The notes under the pieces were generated by a model. The model saw nothing but the letters and a program-made list of their open reading frames with translations, ran no database searches and was not told where the DNA came from. A DNA stretch of 64,000 nucleotides from Sagittula sp048553715. Lineage in GTDB: Bacteria > Pseudomonadota > Alphaproteobacteria > Rhodobacterales > Rhodobacteraceae. The DNA is taken from positions 372,001 through 436,000 of the forward strand of contig NZ_JBLZNC010000002.1 of the NCBI RefSeq assembly GCF_048553715.1, read 5' to 3'. Shown here piece after piece: positions 51,301 through 59,998 of the stretch. How positions within the stretch are numbered: position 1 is the first letter of the stretch; every line of letters starts with the position of its first letter. Position numbers and translations under genes: made by a program.

Positions 51301-52719
51301 CATTGCCTCCAGCCCGTCGAGCGTGACCTGACCTGTCAGACCATAGTCCCCGCCGGTCAGATCGATATCGCGCAGGATCAGCGGCGTGGCCGATTGCCAG
51401 TCAAAGCCCAGCTGCCCGCGCAGCGCGGGACCTACGGCCTCGGCCAAGGCGGGATCGTCCAGCGCGATCCCCTGCAACTGCAGATCCAGATCACCGCTGA
51501 CGGCCTGCGTGTCGCGCAGGATCTCGCCCGCGCCGCTCAGCACCACGCGGTCCATCTCGCCAAGGTTATCGCGGTCCAGCCCGTCGACCTCGGCGCGCAG
51601 GGTCCAGCCGTTGCCCGCGCTGGCGTCAAAGGTGCCTGCCAGCGTGGCGGCCTGCACGCGGGTGTCGCCACCGCCAAAAGGCAGCACAACCGTTTCGCCC
51701 GACGGCGGGGTAATCTCGCCCGTCAGGTCCAGTTGTTCAGGCCAGCCGTCAGCGCCGATGCGCGCATACCCGTTGAGCAACAGCGCATCCGATTGCAAGC
51801 GCAGCTCGTTCAGCTCCACCTCGCCTGTGGCATCGCGCAACACCTCGGCCACCAGTGCCACGTCGTCGCCCAGAAACTCGTCATATTGGCTGTCGACCAA
51901 GGCCGCCAGATCGCCGCCGATATCCAACCGGAACCGGTTCGTGCCTGCATCACCATCGGCGCGCAGGATGATATCACCGCTGATACGCTCCTGCCCGTCC
52001 GTGGCCAGCGTCAGCGCGGCCTCGAAATCATCCAGCGGCGCCTCACCTTTTAAGGTAAGGGCCATCGACGGGGCATCAGGCACCTGCAGCGCTGTGACCA
52101 CCAGACCGCCCTCCGGCTCTGTCACCTCAAGGTCCAGACCCAGAACGCGGCTGTCGTTGGCGTAGCTGCCATCCAGCGCGATGGTGCCGCCACGGTCCAG
52201 CCGCTCGATCTCCAGTTGCGCCGCCCCCTCGCCGCCCGCCAGCGAGGCGGAGCCCGTGACCGACAAAACCGCCGCTTCGCCGATCACCGGCGCGCCCAAT
52301 GTAACCTCTGCCACGCTGAGCTGTTCAAGGATCAGGGCCACCGGCAGATCCGGCAGGGCAAAGCTGCTCTTGGCCTCAGGGGTCGGGGTTTCCTCGGGGG
52401 CGTTGGGCAGACGCGGCAGGGATAGCGACTGCATCGAGATTTCCTCGATATCGACGCGGCCACGCGCCAGTGCGCTGCGGTTCCATTGCAGGCCGACATC
52501 CTCGGCCTCCAACCAGATGCCCTGCGGGTCGGCAATGGTGATCCGATCCACCGTCGCCCGCGACGACAAGGCGCCCGCGAAGCCTTCGAGCCGAACAGTC
52601 ATGTTGTCGTTCGACAGCGCGTCTTCAAGCAGTCCTTGGATAAAGCCGCGGTCGTCATCATCCTGTGCCGCCGCCGCCAAAGGCCACAGCACGCACAGGC
52701 AAAGTAGTAGCTTACGCAT
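48319..52719 (-). CDS. tamB: Translocation and assembly module protein TamB
   Basis: A 1,466-residue periplasmic AsmA-like protein with an N-terminal signal (LLLCLCVLWPLAAAAQ), a very long body of repeated beta-strand units (many D-G-x-x-x-L-D-G-x-V turns), and the conserved C-terminal TamB domain: RGRLDLLGRRLDLTEGSVSM, VNFAATTEVEDTTITISLSGEVTEPELEVTASPDMPEDEALAFFLFG and the last VRGRVGSDGDSGLGVFFEKDY. It bridges inner and outer membranes in lipid or protein transport. Its ATG shares one base with the tamA stop (TAATG). A long open frame on the opposite strand is a shadow. Confidence 0.95.
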   Translation of the reverse strand: MRKLLLCLCVLWPLAAAAQDDDDRGFIQGLLEDALSNDNMTVRLEGFAGALSSRATVDRITIADPQGIWLEAEDVGLQWNRSALARGRVDIEEISMQSLSLPRLPNAPEETPTPEAKSSFALPDLPVALILEQLSVAEVTLGAPVIGEAAVLSVTGSASLAGGEGAAQLEIERLDRGGTIALDGSYANDSRVLGLDLEVTEPEGGLVVTALQVPDAPSMALTLKGEAPLDDFEAALTLATDGQERISGDIILRADGDAGTNRFRLDIGGDLAALVDSQYDEFLGDDVALVAEVLRDATGEVELNELRLQSDALLLNGYARIGADGWPEQLDLTGEITPPSGETVVLPFGGGDTRVQAATLAGTFDASAGNGWTLRAEVDGLDRDNLGEMDRVVLSGAGEILRDTQAVSGDLDLQLQGIALDDPALAEAVGPALRGQLGFDWQSATPLILRDIDLTGGDYGLTGQVTLDGLEAMDLRVIPDLVVKADNLSRFATLAGVALDGAAELSLTGEAAPLTGAFDIVLDGTTRALETGIERVDPLLEGVGTARLEARRDDTGLYAELLRIVTQAARIDGTAQLASGAGQADLDIALRDSTIYFPGVEAQTDLSLKAVQEGDLWRINLDGTIPEVADLTYDGTVNPSAENGPAVDGLLVADVGRLSAFSDLAGRSLAGAALLRVEGEGRIGAQQFDAEVSARGVDVSVGLDAIDPLLENATDLGFDLRRGTDGVFVLENLGYDRDGGGEITLDGTVSGTGVEDLAVDGRLLVNDVRLQPLSGLAGRALSGSVDADLAASGQVLDGPLDLRGSVTGQGLRLSVPAADSLLAGTTRVNIDATRDAEGVIDVQQLAVSGPLEAGFTGTVAGLRDGQLQIDGQAQGNLPRLSVFNGLSGQSLSGSASFDTAVNVVQPDGPVAVSGNLTAQGLGIGNASLDPFLAGRTDVALNVQRDAGGALRIERLTVDGASIDGSVSGQLASNASNLSLQLSVAGLERLVRDLPGTLRVSGTAAHSGGDWRVDLDGSGPGGIGAQVNGTVAQNFATMNLGVTGTAPLALANGRLAPNVVEGLLNVDVAVNGAPALENVSGRLSTSGARFSATALDQAVNDLTGGVTLSGGRAEIDMRGELASGGRVAATGPVVLSDPYGANLVITLDDAVLRQDDLFETTADGRITVEGPLTGGARIAGQIDLGQVDVSVPSIGPSYSALDGLRHEDMPADVRQTLLFAGLEQTADTQATASTSRPYPLDVQVNAPSRIFVRGRGLDAELGGSLRLTGTTADIVPVGQFDLVRGRLDLLGRRLDLTEGSVSMRGSFTPIVNFAATTEVEDTTITISLSGEVTEPELEVTASPDMPEDEALAFFLFGTSVTNLSPLQAVQLAAAIRTLSGQGGLGIQDSIRSDLGVDDLDIGTNDDGTVEASVGKYLSDNVYTDVTVGADGGSEVNLNLTLTPNVTVRGRVGSDGDSGLGVFFEKDY

Positions 52720-54542
52720 TAGAATGCCTGCCCGATCCCGATATAGATTTGTACGCCATCGCCCGTGTCGCCTGACACCGGCCCCGCCAGATCAACGCGT
52801 AGCGGTCCGACCGGCGTGTCATAGCGCACGCCCAGCCCCGCGCCCGCGTGCCATGACCCGCTGTCATCGTAAAAGCTTTCCGGACCGATGTAGCCGGTGT
52901 CGTAAAAGGCAACGACGCCGATCTTGTCTGTGATCCCCGCGCGCAATTCCCCCGACAGGCCGATAAAGCTGCGCCCGCCCAGTTCGACCCCGTTGTCGTA
53001 GGTCGCATCGAGCGATTCATAGGGCTGCCCGCGCACGGTGCCGCCCCCGCCAGAGTAGAACAGATAATCCGGCGGCGCGCTTGCCCCGTCCGGACCGCTC
53101 AGCGCGCCAAGCTGGAACCGCAGCGCGGCGACCAGCCGGTCATCGTCGAGAAACCCACGATAGCCGCGCGCGTCCAGCATGAAGCGAAACCCGTTTTCCG
53201 CCCCCGAAGGCGCATCCGAAGACACGCGGAACGGCTCTGCGTCGATGCGGATATAGCCGCCCTCTGTGGCATCCAGCGCCACATCGCGCGTGTCCCACGT
53301 CAGCGCCGTGGGCATCGCAAACACATCCAGCGTCCGCGTCGGTTCATTGGGCAGATACAGGTCCGTGACTTCTGAACGCGACAGGGTAAAGCCCAGCTCG
53401 CCGGTCAGCGTGTCCGAGAATTCCTGACTGACACCGATCCCGAATTCCAAAGTGTCCGAGACATAATCCGGCTCATCCTCGCGCGAGATCGACGCGGTAG
53501 CATAAAATGACGTATCCGCGCCGTAGACCGCAGGCTTTTCAAACCGTGCCGACAGTTCATAGTCGGGTTTGATATCGTCGGAAGTGCTGCCCAGATGGCT
53601 GGCCTCGCCCTCGATGCGGAACCGCTCCGCCCCGCCAAAGACGTTGCGGTGCAGCCAGAAGCCCGACAGGGTCAGCCCGTCGGAAGATGACACTTCGACA
53701 CCGGCACCGATCCGACGCGGTTTGCGGTCAGTAACATCGACCAGAATATCCAGCGTCTCGCCCTCTGTCGGGCTTTCCTCAAGCGTGACAGAGCGAAAGG
53801 TGCCGACTTCGCGCAGACGTTCGGCCGCCTTGTCGACCGCATCGGGGTCAAACACCTCGCCCTGCGGGATCCCCGCGATCTGGCGGATGCGCGGCGCCTT
53901 GACCGCGCTTTCGGTGGTGACAATGACCTCGCCAAAGCGGTAGCGCCGACCGGGGTCCAGCCGCACATCCACATCCAGCAGCTTTTCTGCATGACGGGCC
54001 GTGATCTGCTGGCTTTCGATGCCCGCCTCGGCGTGACCCGCGGCGCGCCAGCCGTCCACCGCATTTTGCGCGGCAGATCGCACCACAGGGGCCAGCGCGC
54101 GTTCGCCGCTGGCAAAGCCTTCGGTGGGGTCTGTGTCGGGGGCCCCGGGGGCGACACGGGCCAGACCAAAGCGGAACTTTTGCCCCGTCTCGACCCGCAC
54201 AACCACACGCCCGATCGTGTCAGGCGCATCAAAGGGCGGAATGCTCGCCGCCTCTTGTCCATCGACGGAAATTCGCACCACGGGGCCGTAATAACCTTGG
54301 GAATACAGCGCCTCGACCAGTTGGGTATAATCGCCGCGCGCCGCCGCCAGAATGTCTTGCGGGCCTGTGTCTTCCTCGCTGGACAGGCCCGCAAGAAGCG
54401 ACACGGCCTCAAGGTTGGCACGCAACTCTTCCGAAGCATCGGCATTGTACTGAAAATCCACTGCGTCAAAGGCATATGCGGGCAAGGACCCCAGACAACT
54501 CAGGGCGACCGTGCCCAAGACCATAAACCGCTTCACCCGCAT
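52719..54542 (-). CDS. tamA: Outer-membrane assembly protein TamA
   Basis: A 607-residue Omp85 protein: signal peptide (VLGTVALSCLGSLPAYA), three POTRA-like domains (to about 270) such as YTQLVEALYSQGYYGPVVRISV and LLDVDVRLDPGRRYRFGEVIVTTE, then a 16-strand barrel with YLFYSGGGGTVRGQPYESLD (the RGY/RGF-type lid motif is RGQPY here) and the closing YIGIGQAF with terminal Phe. ATG at 54542 follows GGGGGAC; a TTG four codons earlier is possible. It is the first gene of the tamAB operon. Confidence 0.94.
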   Translation of the reverse strand: MRVKRFMVLGTVALSCLGSLPAYAFDAVDFQYNADASEELRANLEAVSLLAGLSSEEDTGPQDILAAARGDYTQLVEALYSQGYYGPVVRISVDGQEAASIPPFDAPDTIGRVVVRVETGQKFRFGLARVAPGAPDTDPTEGFASGERALAPVVRSAAQNAVDGWRAAGHAEAGIESQQITARHAEKLLDVDVRLDPGRRYRFGEVIVTTESAVKAPRIRQIAGIPQGEVFDPDAVDKAAERLREVGTFRSVTLEESPTEGETLDILVDVTDRKPRRIGAGVEVSSSDGLTLSGFWLHRNVFGGAERFRIEGEASHLGSTSDDIKPDYELSARFEKPAVYGADTSFYATASISREDEPDYVSDTLEFGIGVSQEFSDTLTGELGFTLSRSEVTDLYLPNEPTRTLDVFAMPTALTWDTRDVALDATEGGYIRIDAEPFRVSSDAPSGAENGFRFMLDARGYRGFLDDDRLVAALRFQLGALSGPDGASAPPDYLFYSGGGGTVRGQPYESLDATYDNGVELGGRSFIGLSGELRAGITDKIGVVAFYDTGYIGPESFYDDSGSWHAGAGLGVRYDTPVGPLRVDLAGPVSGDTGDGVQIYIGIGQAF

Positions 54543-54693
54543 TACGTCCCCCAAGACCTGCCTGCCTTTATTCTTCGTCCCGAATCCTAGAGCAGTTTCG
54601 CCCCAGAGACAGGACGAAAACCGCGATTCGGCAGAAATACGCGCAGAATTGTGATCAAAGATGCAGGACGCGCTGACCTACACTCCCCTTGCG

Positions 54694-55668
54694 TCACCTG
54701 ACAGCGTTCGGCGGGGTGGTGCCGTCAAAATAGGCCAAAACATTGTCCATCGCGCAATGGCCCATCGCCTCGCGCGTCTCGGTCGTGGCGCTGCCCAGAT
54801 GCGGCAGCAAAACAAGGTTCGGACAATCCAGCAGCACAGGGTTCAAATTTGGCTCGCCCTCGAACACATCCAGCCCCGCGCCGCCCAGATGGCCTGCTTT
54901 GATCGACGCGACCAAGGCGGTCTCGTCAACCACCTCTCCCCGCGCGGTGTTGATCACAAACGCCCCCGGCTGCATCGCTTCCAAGGCTGTCGCACCGATC
55001 AGATGACGGTTCTCTGCCCCGCCGGGGCAATGCAGCGACAGGGCGTCCACGCGCGGCAGCAAAGCGGCCAGATCGGCCACCTGTTCCGCGCCAAATTCGT
55101 CCAACACGTCCTGCGGCACGGCAGAGCGGTTCTGCACGAGGATTTTCATCCCGAACCCGTGGTGCGCGCGGCGGGCCATTTCGCGCCCGATGCGGCCAAA
55201 GCCCACGATGCCAAGCGTCATGCCCGACACTTTGCGCCCCACCAGATGGGTTGGACGCCAGCCGGTCCAAGCCCCGGCGCGGACCTCACGCTCGCCCTCG
55301 CCCGCGCGGCGGGCCACGGTCAGCAACAGCGTCATGGCAATGTCGGCGGTACAATCGCTCAGCACATCGGGCGTGTTCGTGACCGTCATACCCGCCGCCT
55401 GTGCGGCGGCCAGATCGATATGGGACACCCCCACCCCGTAGTTCGCCAACAGTTTACAGCGTGGGGCGTCGAGCCCTGCGAACACCTCCGCGCCCAGCGG
55501 GTCGGTCACGGTGGGCAGCACCGCATCATGGGTCTGCATCGCGTCACACAATGCCGCCGCATCCATCGGCTGGTCGCTGTCGTTGAATGTCACGTCAAAG
55601 CGCGCCGCCAGCGCCTGTTCGACGGCCTCGGGCCATTTGCGGGTGATCAGGATCTTGGGTCGGGACAT
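54694..55668 (-). CDS. D-2-hydroxyacid dehydrogenase (GhrB/glyoxylate reductase type)
   Basis: A 324-residue dehydrogenase: LLANYGVGVSHIDLAAAQAAGMTVTNTPDVL, LGIVGFGRIGREMARRAH (NAD site), INTARGEVVDETAL (catalytic Arg) and LLPHLGSATTETREAMG (catalytic His). GGRVDALSLHCP precedes the Arg motif. ATG at 55668 gives the family start SRPKILITRKWPEAVE. It lies between tamA and the mtlK terminator as a single gene. It probably reduces glyoxylate or hydroxypyruvate. Confidence 0.92.
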   Translation of the reverse strand: MSRPKILITRKWPEAVEQALAARFDVTFNDSDQPMDAAALCDAMQTHDAVLPTVTDPLGAEVFAGLDAPRCKLLANYGVGVSHIDLAAAQAAGMTVTNTPDVLSDCTADIAMTLLLTVARRAGEGEREVRAGAWTGWRPTHLVGRKVSGMTLGIVGFGRIGREMARRAHHGFGMKILVQNRSAVPQDVLDEFGAEQVADLAALLPRVDALSLHCPGGAENRHLIGATALEAMQPGAFVINTARGEVVDETALVASIKAGHLGGAGLDVFEGEPNLNPVLLDCPNLVLLPHLGSATTETREAMGHCAMDNVLAYFDGTTPPNAVR

Positions 55669-55752
55669 ATCAGGCCTATCGCGGTGTTCATTTGCCGCGC
55701 ACCTTAACAGCCTGTTCCATAACGAAAAGCCCAAGCCGCCCAAGAATGACGA

Positions 55753-55784
55753 ACGCGCGCCCCGCAAAATGACGGGGCGCGCGT
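55753..55784. terminator. Strong hairpin at the end of the smo-mtlK operon
   Basis: ACGCGCGCCCC (55753-55763) and GGGGCGCGCGT (55774-55784) form an 11-bp perfect stem with a 10-base loop, 28 bases past the mtlK stop. There is no T run, so Rho may be needed; it can also protect the 3' end. Confidence 0.6.
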
Positions 55785-55812
55785 ATCCACTGGCCTAAGG
55801 TGCTTTCGCGGA

Positions 55813-57276
55813 TCAGCGGGACAGATATGCCCGCAGAGTGGCCCGCGCGCCATCACGCCACAGCGCCGTCAACCAGTGTTCAAAGGCCTGTGCAAAGGCC
55901 GCGTTGTCGCCCAGATCATCGTAGACGTGGCGCTGCGCCAGCCATTTCGACGGATCGTCCTTGGCCTGCATTGCGGCCTCGGTCAGATCGGACCAGACCG
56001 GATCGTTGGGTTCGATATCGGTGCCATCTTCACGCTGCCCGATACACATGCGCGCCCAGAGCGCCTCGACCAATGCAAGACCGTCCAGCGTGCCACCGGC
56101 AGCAATGGCATCGCGCAGGATCGGCAGGACAAAGCCCACATGGCGCGACGACCCGTCAAAGGCCACACGGCGCGTGGTGTCATGGATCATCGGGTTGGAG
56201 AACCGCCGCGCGATCAGCTTGGCGTAATCCTGCGGGTCCATATTCGGCACTGCGTGGACGTAGGGCACGATGCACTCGGCCTCGACCTTGGCAAAGAAGG
56301 CACTCACGTCATCATCCTGCATGCAGGAGGCGATGGTCGGCAGGGACAGGACCTCGCCCGCGTTGGCCAGCACCTGATGGCCCGCATTCAGAATGCGGAT
56401 CTTCATGGTCTCGTAGCTGTGCACATCGTCGGTAAAGGTCGCGCCTGCGTCTTCCCAAGCGGGACGCCCGGCGCAGAATGCGTCCTCGATCACCCACTGG
56501 CGGAAATTCTCATGGGTGACGGGGGCGGCATCTTCGATCCCCAATGCCTGCGCTGCCTCGATTTCCTTCGGGCCGGTCGCGGGAACGATGCAGTCCACCA
56601 TGGAATTGGGGAAGGTGCAGTTGGTGTCGATCCAGTCTGCCAGTTCGGGATCAACGTGGCGCGCCAATCCCACAATCGTCTGCCGCAGGATGTCACCGTT
56701 GCCCTGCAGGTTGTCACAGCTTTGCAGCGTGAAGGGGCCGGTGCCTGCTGCCCGCCGCGCCCGCAGCGCCGCGATGATCGCGCCAAAGGCGGTGCGCGGC
56801 GTGTCCGGATGCGCCACATCGTGGCGGATGTCATCATGATCCGCGTCAAAGGCCCCGCTGGCGGTGACGTAATAGCCGCCCTCGGTGACAGTCAGCGCCA
56901 CGATGCGGATCTGCGCATCCGACATGGCGGCGATCAGCGGGCCGTTGCCCTCGGCGATCTCGATATAGTCGATCATCGCGCCGGTGACTTCGGCGGAGGT
57001 GCCAGCCGGATCCAGTTCGATCAGCGTGGTCAGGCAATCCTGCGCCCGCAGCCGGTCCCGCATGGCCGCATCATAGGGGCGCACACCGGCCCCAAGGATC
57101 GCCCAGTCCTGCGCCTGCCCCGCTTGCATCAAACGGTGCAGATACCACGCCTGATGGGCCCGGTGGAAATTACCAAGACCAATGTGCACGATGCCCGGCG
57201 TCAGGGCCGTGCGGTCGTAGGTTGGGCGCGCAATGCCCTCGGGCAGATCGGCCAATGTGGCGTTCGAGAGTTTCAT
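55813..57276 (-). CDS. mtlK: Mannitol 2-dehydrogenase
   Basis: A 487-residue long-chain polyol dehydrogenase: GIVHIGLGNFHRAHQAWYL is the NAD-binding start, TEGGYYVTASGAFD follows, NSMVDCIVP is the family signature, and KIRILNAGHQVLANAG has the catalytic Lys and the NAGH substrate loop. It oxidises mannitol to fructose (and related polyols). It is last in the smo operon, 33 bases after smoS. Length and motifs match Rhodobacter MtlK. Confidence 0.94.
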   Translation of the reverse strand: MKLSNATLADLPEGIARPTYDRTALTPGIVHIGLGNFHRAHQAWYLHRLMQAGQAQDWAILGAGVRPYDAAMRDRLRAQDCLTTLIELDPAGTSAEVTGAMIDYIEIAEGNGPLIAAMSDAQIRIVALTVTEGGYYVTASGAFDADHDDIRHDVAHPDTPRTAFGAIIAALRARRAAGTGPFTLQSCDNLQGNGDILRQTIVGLARHVDPELADWIDTNCTFPNSMVDCIVPATGPKEIEAAQALGIEDAAPVTHENFRQWVIEDAFCAGRPAWEDAGATFTDDVHSYETMKIRILNAGHQVLANAGEVLSLPTIASCMQDDDVSAFFAKVEAECIVPYVHAVPNMDPQDYAKLIARRFSNPMIHDTTRRVAFDGSSRHVGFVLPILRDAIAAGGTLDGLALVEALWARMCIGQREDGTDIEPNDPVWSDLTEAAMQAKDDPSKWLAQRHVYDDLGDNAAFAQAFEHWLTALWRDGARATLRAYLSR

Positions 57277-57309
57277 ATCGCTATCCTTTGCGGACCTGTG
57301 ACAGGCCCG

Positions 57310-58083
57310 TCAGCTCATCCAGTTGCCGCCGTCGACGTTATACGTCTGGGCGACGATGTATTCCGCGTCGTCCGAGGCCAGAAAGACCGCCATTCCGGTC
57401 AGATCCTCTGCCGTGCCCATGCGGCCATAGGGAACAGCCGCGCCGACTTCGCGCTTCTTCTGCCCGGGGGCTTTGCCCTCGTATTTGGCAAAGAAGGCAT
57501 CGACCCCGTCCCAGTGTTCGCCATCCACCACACCCGGCGCGATGGCGTTCACGCCTATTCCGTGTTCGATCAGGTTCAGCCCGGCCGACTGCGTCAGCGA
57601 GATGATCGCCGCCTTTGACGCGCAGTAGACCCCGACGAGCGCTTCGCCCCGCCGCCCTGCCTGACTTGCCATATTGATGATGCGCCCGCGAATGCCGCGG
57701 TCGATCATGTGCCTGGCCACCGCCTGCAAGGTGAACAGCGCCCCGCCGACATTGATCGCCATCACCCGGTCGTAATCCGCCCGGGTGATCTCGGTGATGG
57801 GCGCGGCGGTAAAAATCGCCGCGTTGTTGATCAAGATGTCGATCTGGCCCAGCCGGTCGACCGTCTCGGCCACGCCGGCGTCAATGCTCGCCTGATCCGT
57901 GACGTCGAGGCGCACCGCAATCGCGGCCTCGCCGATATCCGCCGCTGCCTGTTGGGCACGGTCCATATCGATATCGGCGATGGCCACACGGGCCCCTTCG
58001 GCCACATAGGCGCGGGCAAAGGCCAGACCGATGCCGCGTGCGGCTCCGGTGATCAGCGCCGTTTTGCCCGCAAGCCGTGTCAT
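57310..58083 (-). CDS. smoS: Sorbitol dehydrogenase, SDR family
   Basis: A 257-residue classical SDR that converts D-sorbitol to fructose, and related polyols. TGAARGIGLAFARAYVAEGA is the cofactor site, NNAAIFTAAPI follows, and NMASQAGRRGEALVGVYCASKAAI holds Ser, Tyr and Lys. APGVVDGEHWDGVDAFFAKYE is specific for SmoS/PolS-type polyol dehydrogenases. Its ATG overlaps the smoK stop by four bases. Confidence 0.93.
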   Translation of the reverse strand: MTRLAGKTALITGAARGIGLAFARAYVAEGARVAIADIDMDRAQQAAADIGEAAIAVRLDVTDQASIDAGVAETVDRLGQIDILINNAAIFTAAPITEITRADYDRVMAINVGGALFTLQAVARHMIDRGIRGRIINMASQAGRRGEALVGVYCASKAAIISLTQSAGLNLIEHGIGVNAIAPGVVDGEHWDGVDAFFAKYEGKAPGQKKREVGAAVPYGRMGTAEDLTGMAVFLASDDAEYIVAQTYNVDGGNWMS

Positions 58084-59102
58084 GCCAGCGCCGGTTCGTC
58101 CGCCAGACGCAGGCCATCCGCACCGAAGCGGTGGATCACATCAGAGCGCGGCGTCAGGTAGATCTTGTCACCATGGTTCAGGGACACTTCGCCATCCGCA
58201 CGCACTGTGATCGTTTCCGCCAGGCCCGTTTCATGGATGTGGAAGAACGTGTCAGAGCCGAGGTGTTCGGCCACACCGACCACACCGGACCACAGACCGC
58301 TTTCGGCGGAGACATCGATATGCTCGGGGCGCACGCCGATGGTGTGGGCGTTGTACTTGGCGGCCTCGGGGCCTTCGATCAGGTTCATCTTGGGCGAGCC
58401 GATGAAGCCCGCAACAAAGGTGTTGCGCGGTGCGCGGTACAGCTCCAGCGGAGAGCCGACCTGTTCGATGTTCCCTGCCCGCAGCACGACGATCTTGTCA
58501 GCCATTGTCATGGCTTCGACCTGATCGTGCGTCACGTAGATCATGGTGGTGTTCAGACGCTTGTGCAGCTCCGAGATTTCCAGACGCATGCCCACACGCA
58601 GTGCCGCGTCGAGGTTGGACAGCGGTTCGTCGAACAAGAAGGCGCTGGGTTCACGCACAATCGCACGACCAATGGCGACACGCTGGCGCTGACCACCGGA
58701 CAGCTGGCCCGGTTTGCGGTCCAGATAATCCGTCAGGTTCAGCGCCTCTGCCGCCTTGGCGATGCGCAGGTCCTGTTCGGTCTGGTCCATGCCCGCCATC
58801 TTCATCGGGAAGGCGATGTTCTTGCGCACCGACATATGCGGATACAGCGCGTAAGACTGGAACACCATGGCCAGACCGCGTTTTGCGGGCGGCAGTTTGG
58901 TGGCGTCGTTGCCATCGATGATGATCTGGCCTTCGGTGATGTCCTCAAGGCCCGCGATCAGGCGCAGCAGCGTGGACTTACCACAGCCCGAAGGGCCGAC
59001 GAACACGGTGAATTCCCCGTCTTCGATGGTCAAGTCCAGTGGCGGAATGACCTCGGCGTCTCCGAAACGTTTGACGACTTTGTCGAGTACGATGCGACCC
59101 AT
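58080..59102 (-). CDS. smoK: Polyol ABC transporter ATP-binding protein
   Basis: A 340-residue MalK/UgpC-type ATPase: Walker A GPSGCGKSTLLRLIAG, Q loop, signature LSGGQRQRVAIGRAI, Walker B FLFDEPLSNLD, and the switch His in VTHDQVEA. The C-terminal OB-like domain from about 240 (IGVRPEHIDVS) is the MalK regulatory part. It energises uptake of sorbitol/mannitol through SmoF and SmoG. It is 13 bases after smoG. Confidence 0.94.
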   Translation of the reverse strand: MGRIVLDKVVKRFGDAEVIPPLDLTIEDGEFTVFVGPSGCGKSTLLRLIAGLEDITEGQIIIDGNDATKLPPAKRGLAMVFQSYALYPHMSVRKNIAFPMKMAGMDQTEQDLRIAKAAEALNLTDYLDRKPGQLSGGQRQRVAIGRAIVREPSAFLFDEPLSNLDAALRVGMRLEISELHKRLNTTMIYVTHDQVEAMTMADKIVVLRAGNIEQVGSPLELYRAPRNTFVAGFIGSPKMNLIEGPEAAKYNAHTIGVRPEHIDVSAESGLWSGVVGVAEHLGSDTFFHIHETGLAETITVRADGEVSLNHGDKIYLTPRSDVIHRFGADGLRLADEPALA

Positions 59103-59115
59103 AAGTCTCTCTCCC

Positions 59116-59946
59116 TTATTTCACCGCGCCGAAGGTCAGGCCGCGGACAAGTTGTTTCTGGCTGAACCAGCCAAGAATGAGGATCGGCGCAATGGCCATG
59201 GTGGACGCCGCCGACAGCTTTGCAAAGAACAGCCCCTCGGGGGAGGAATAGCTGGCGATAAAGGCGGTGAGCGGGGCCGCCTTGGCCGCGGTCAGGTTCA
59301 GCGTCCAGAAGGCTTCGTTCCACGCAAGGATCAGGTTCAGCAGAACCGTCGAGGCGATCCCCGGCAGCGCCATCGGCGTCAGCACATAGAGGATTTCCTC
59401 TTTCAGCGTGGCACCGTCCATCCGCGCGGCTTCAAGGATCTCGCCGGGAATTTCGCGGAAGTAGGTGTAGAGCATCCACACGATGATCGGCAGGTTGATC
59501 AGCATCAGGACAATCACAAGACCCAGCTTGGTGTCGAGGATGCCGAATTTGATGAAGATCAGGTAGATCGGGTACAGAACACCCACCGCCGGCAGCATCT
59601 TGGTCGAGAGCATCCACAGCAGGATGTCCTTGGTCCGCTTGCCGGGCACAAACGCCATCGACCAGGCCGCAGGCACCGCGATGATCACGCCCAGCAGCGT
59701 CGAGCCGCCTGCAATCACAATCGAGTTCCACAGGAAGCGACCGTAGTTCGAACGCTCCAGCACGACGGCATAGTTTTCCAGCGTCCAGTCAAAGAACAAG
59801 AACAGCGGCGGGTCGTTGATGGCCTGCGCCTCGGTCTTGAACGAGGTGAGAATGGTCCAGAGGATCGGGAAGAAGATCAGCAGACCGATCGCCCAGGCGA
59901 TGGCGGTGTTGATCGCCTTGCGTTGTGTTGTCACAGCACGGGCCAT
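59116..59946 (-). CDS. smoG: Polyol ABC transporter permease (second)
   Basis: A 276-residue MalG-type permease with six membrane helices. The EAA loop is EILEAARMDGATLKEEILYVLTPMALPGIAS, which contacts the ATPase. WSMAFVPGKRTKDILLWMLSTKMLPAVGVLYPIYLIF is a typical carbohydrate permease middle. It follows smoF by 52 bases. Confidence 0.93.
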   Translation of the reverse strand: MARAVTTQRKAINTAIAWAIGLLIFFPILWTILTSFKTEAQAINDPPLFLFFDWTLENYAVVLERSNYGRFLWNSIVIAGGSTLLGVIIAVPAAWSMAFVPGKRTKDILLWMLSTKMLPAVGVLYPIYLIFIKFGILDTKLGLVIVLMLINLPIIVWMLYTYFREIPGEILEAARMDGATLKEEILYVLTPMALPGIASTVLLNLILAWNEAFWTLNLTAAKAAPLTAFIASYSSPEGLFFAKLSAASTMAIAPILILGWFSQKQLVRGLTFGAVK

Positions 59947-59998
59947 GGGTCAGCTCCTTTCGCGTGTCTGGGGGTGGTGGGACGGGGGGTGGCGGGGA

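Noticed and set aside
55876..57618. 580-codon open frame opposite mtlK and smoS
   Set aside because: Spans the junction of two well-supported genes on the other strand and shows no family motif.
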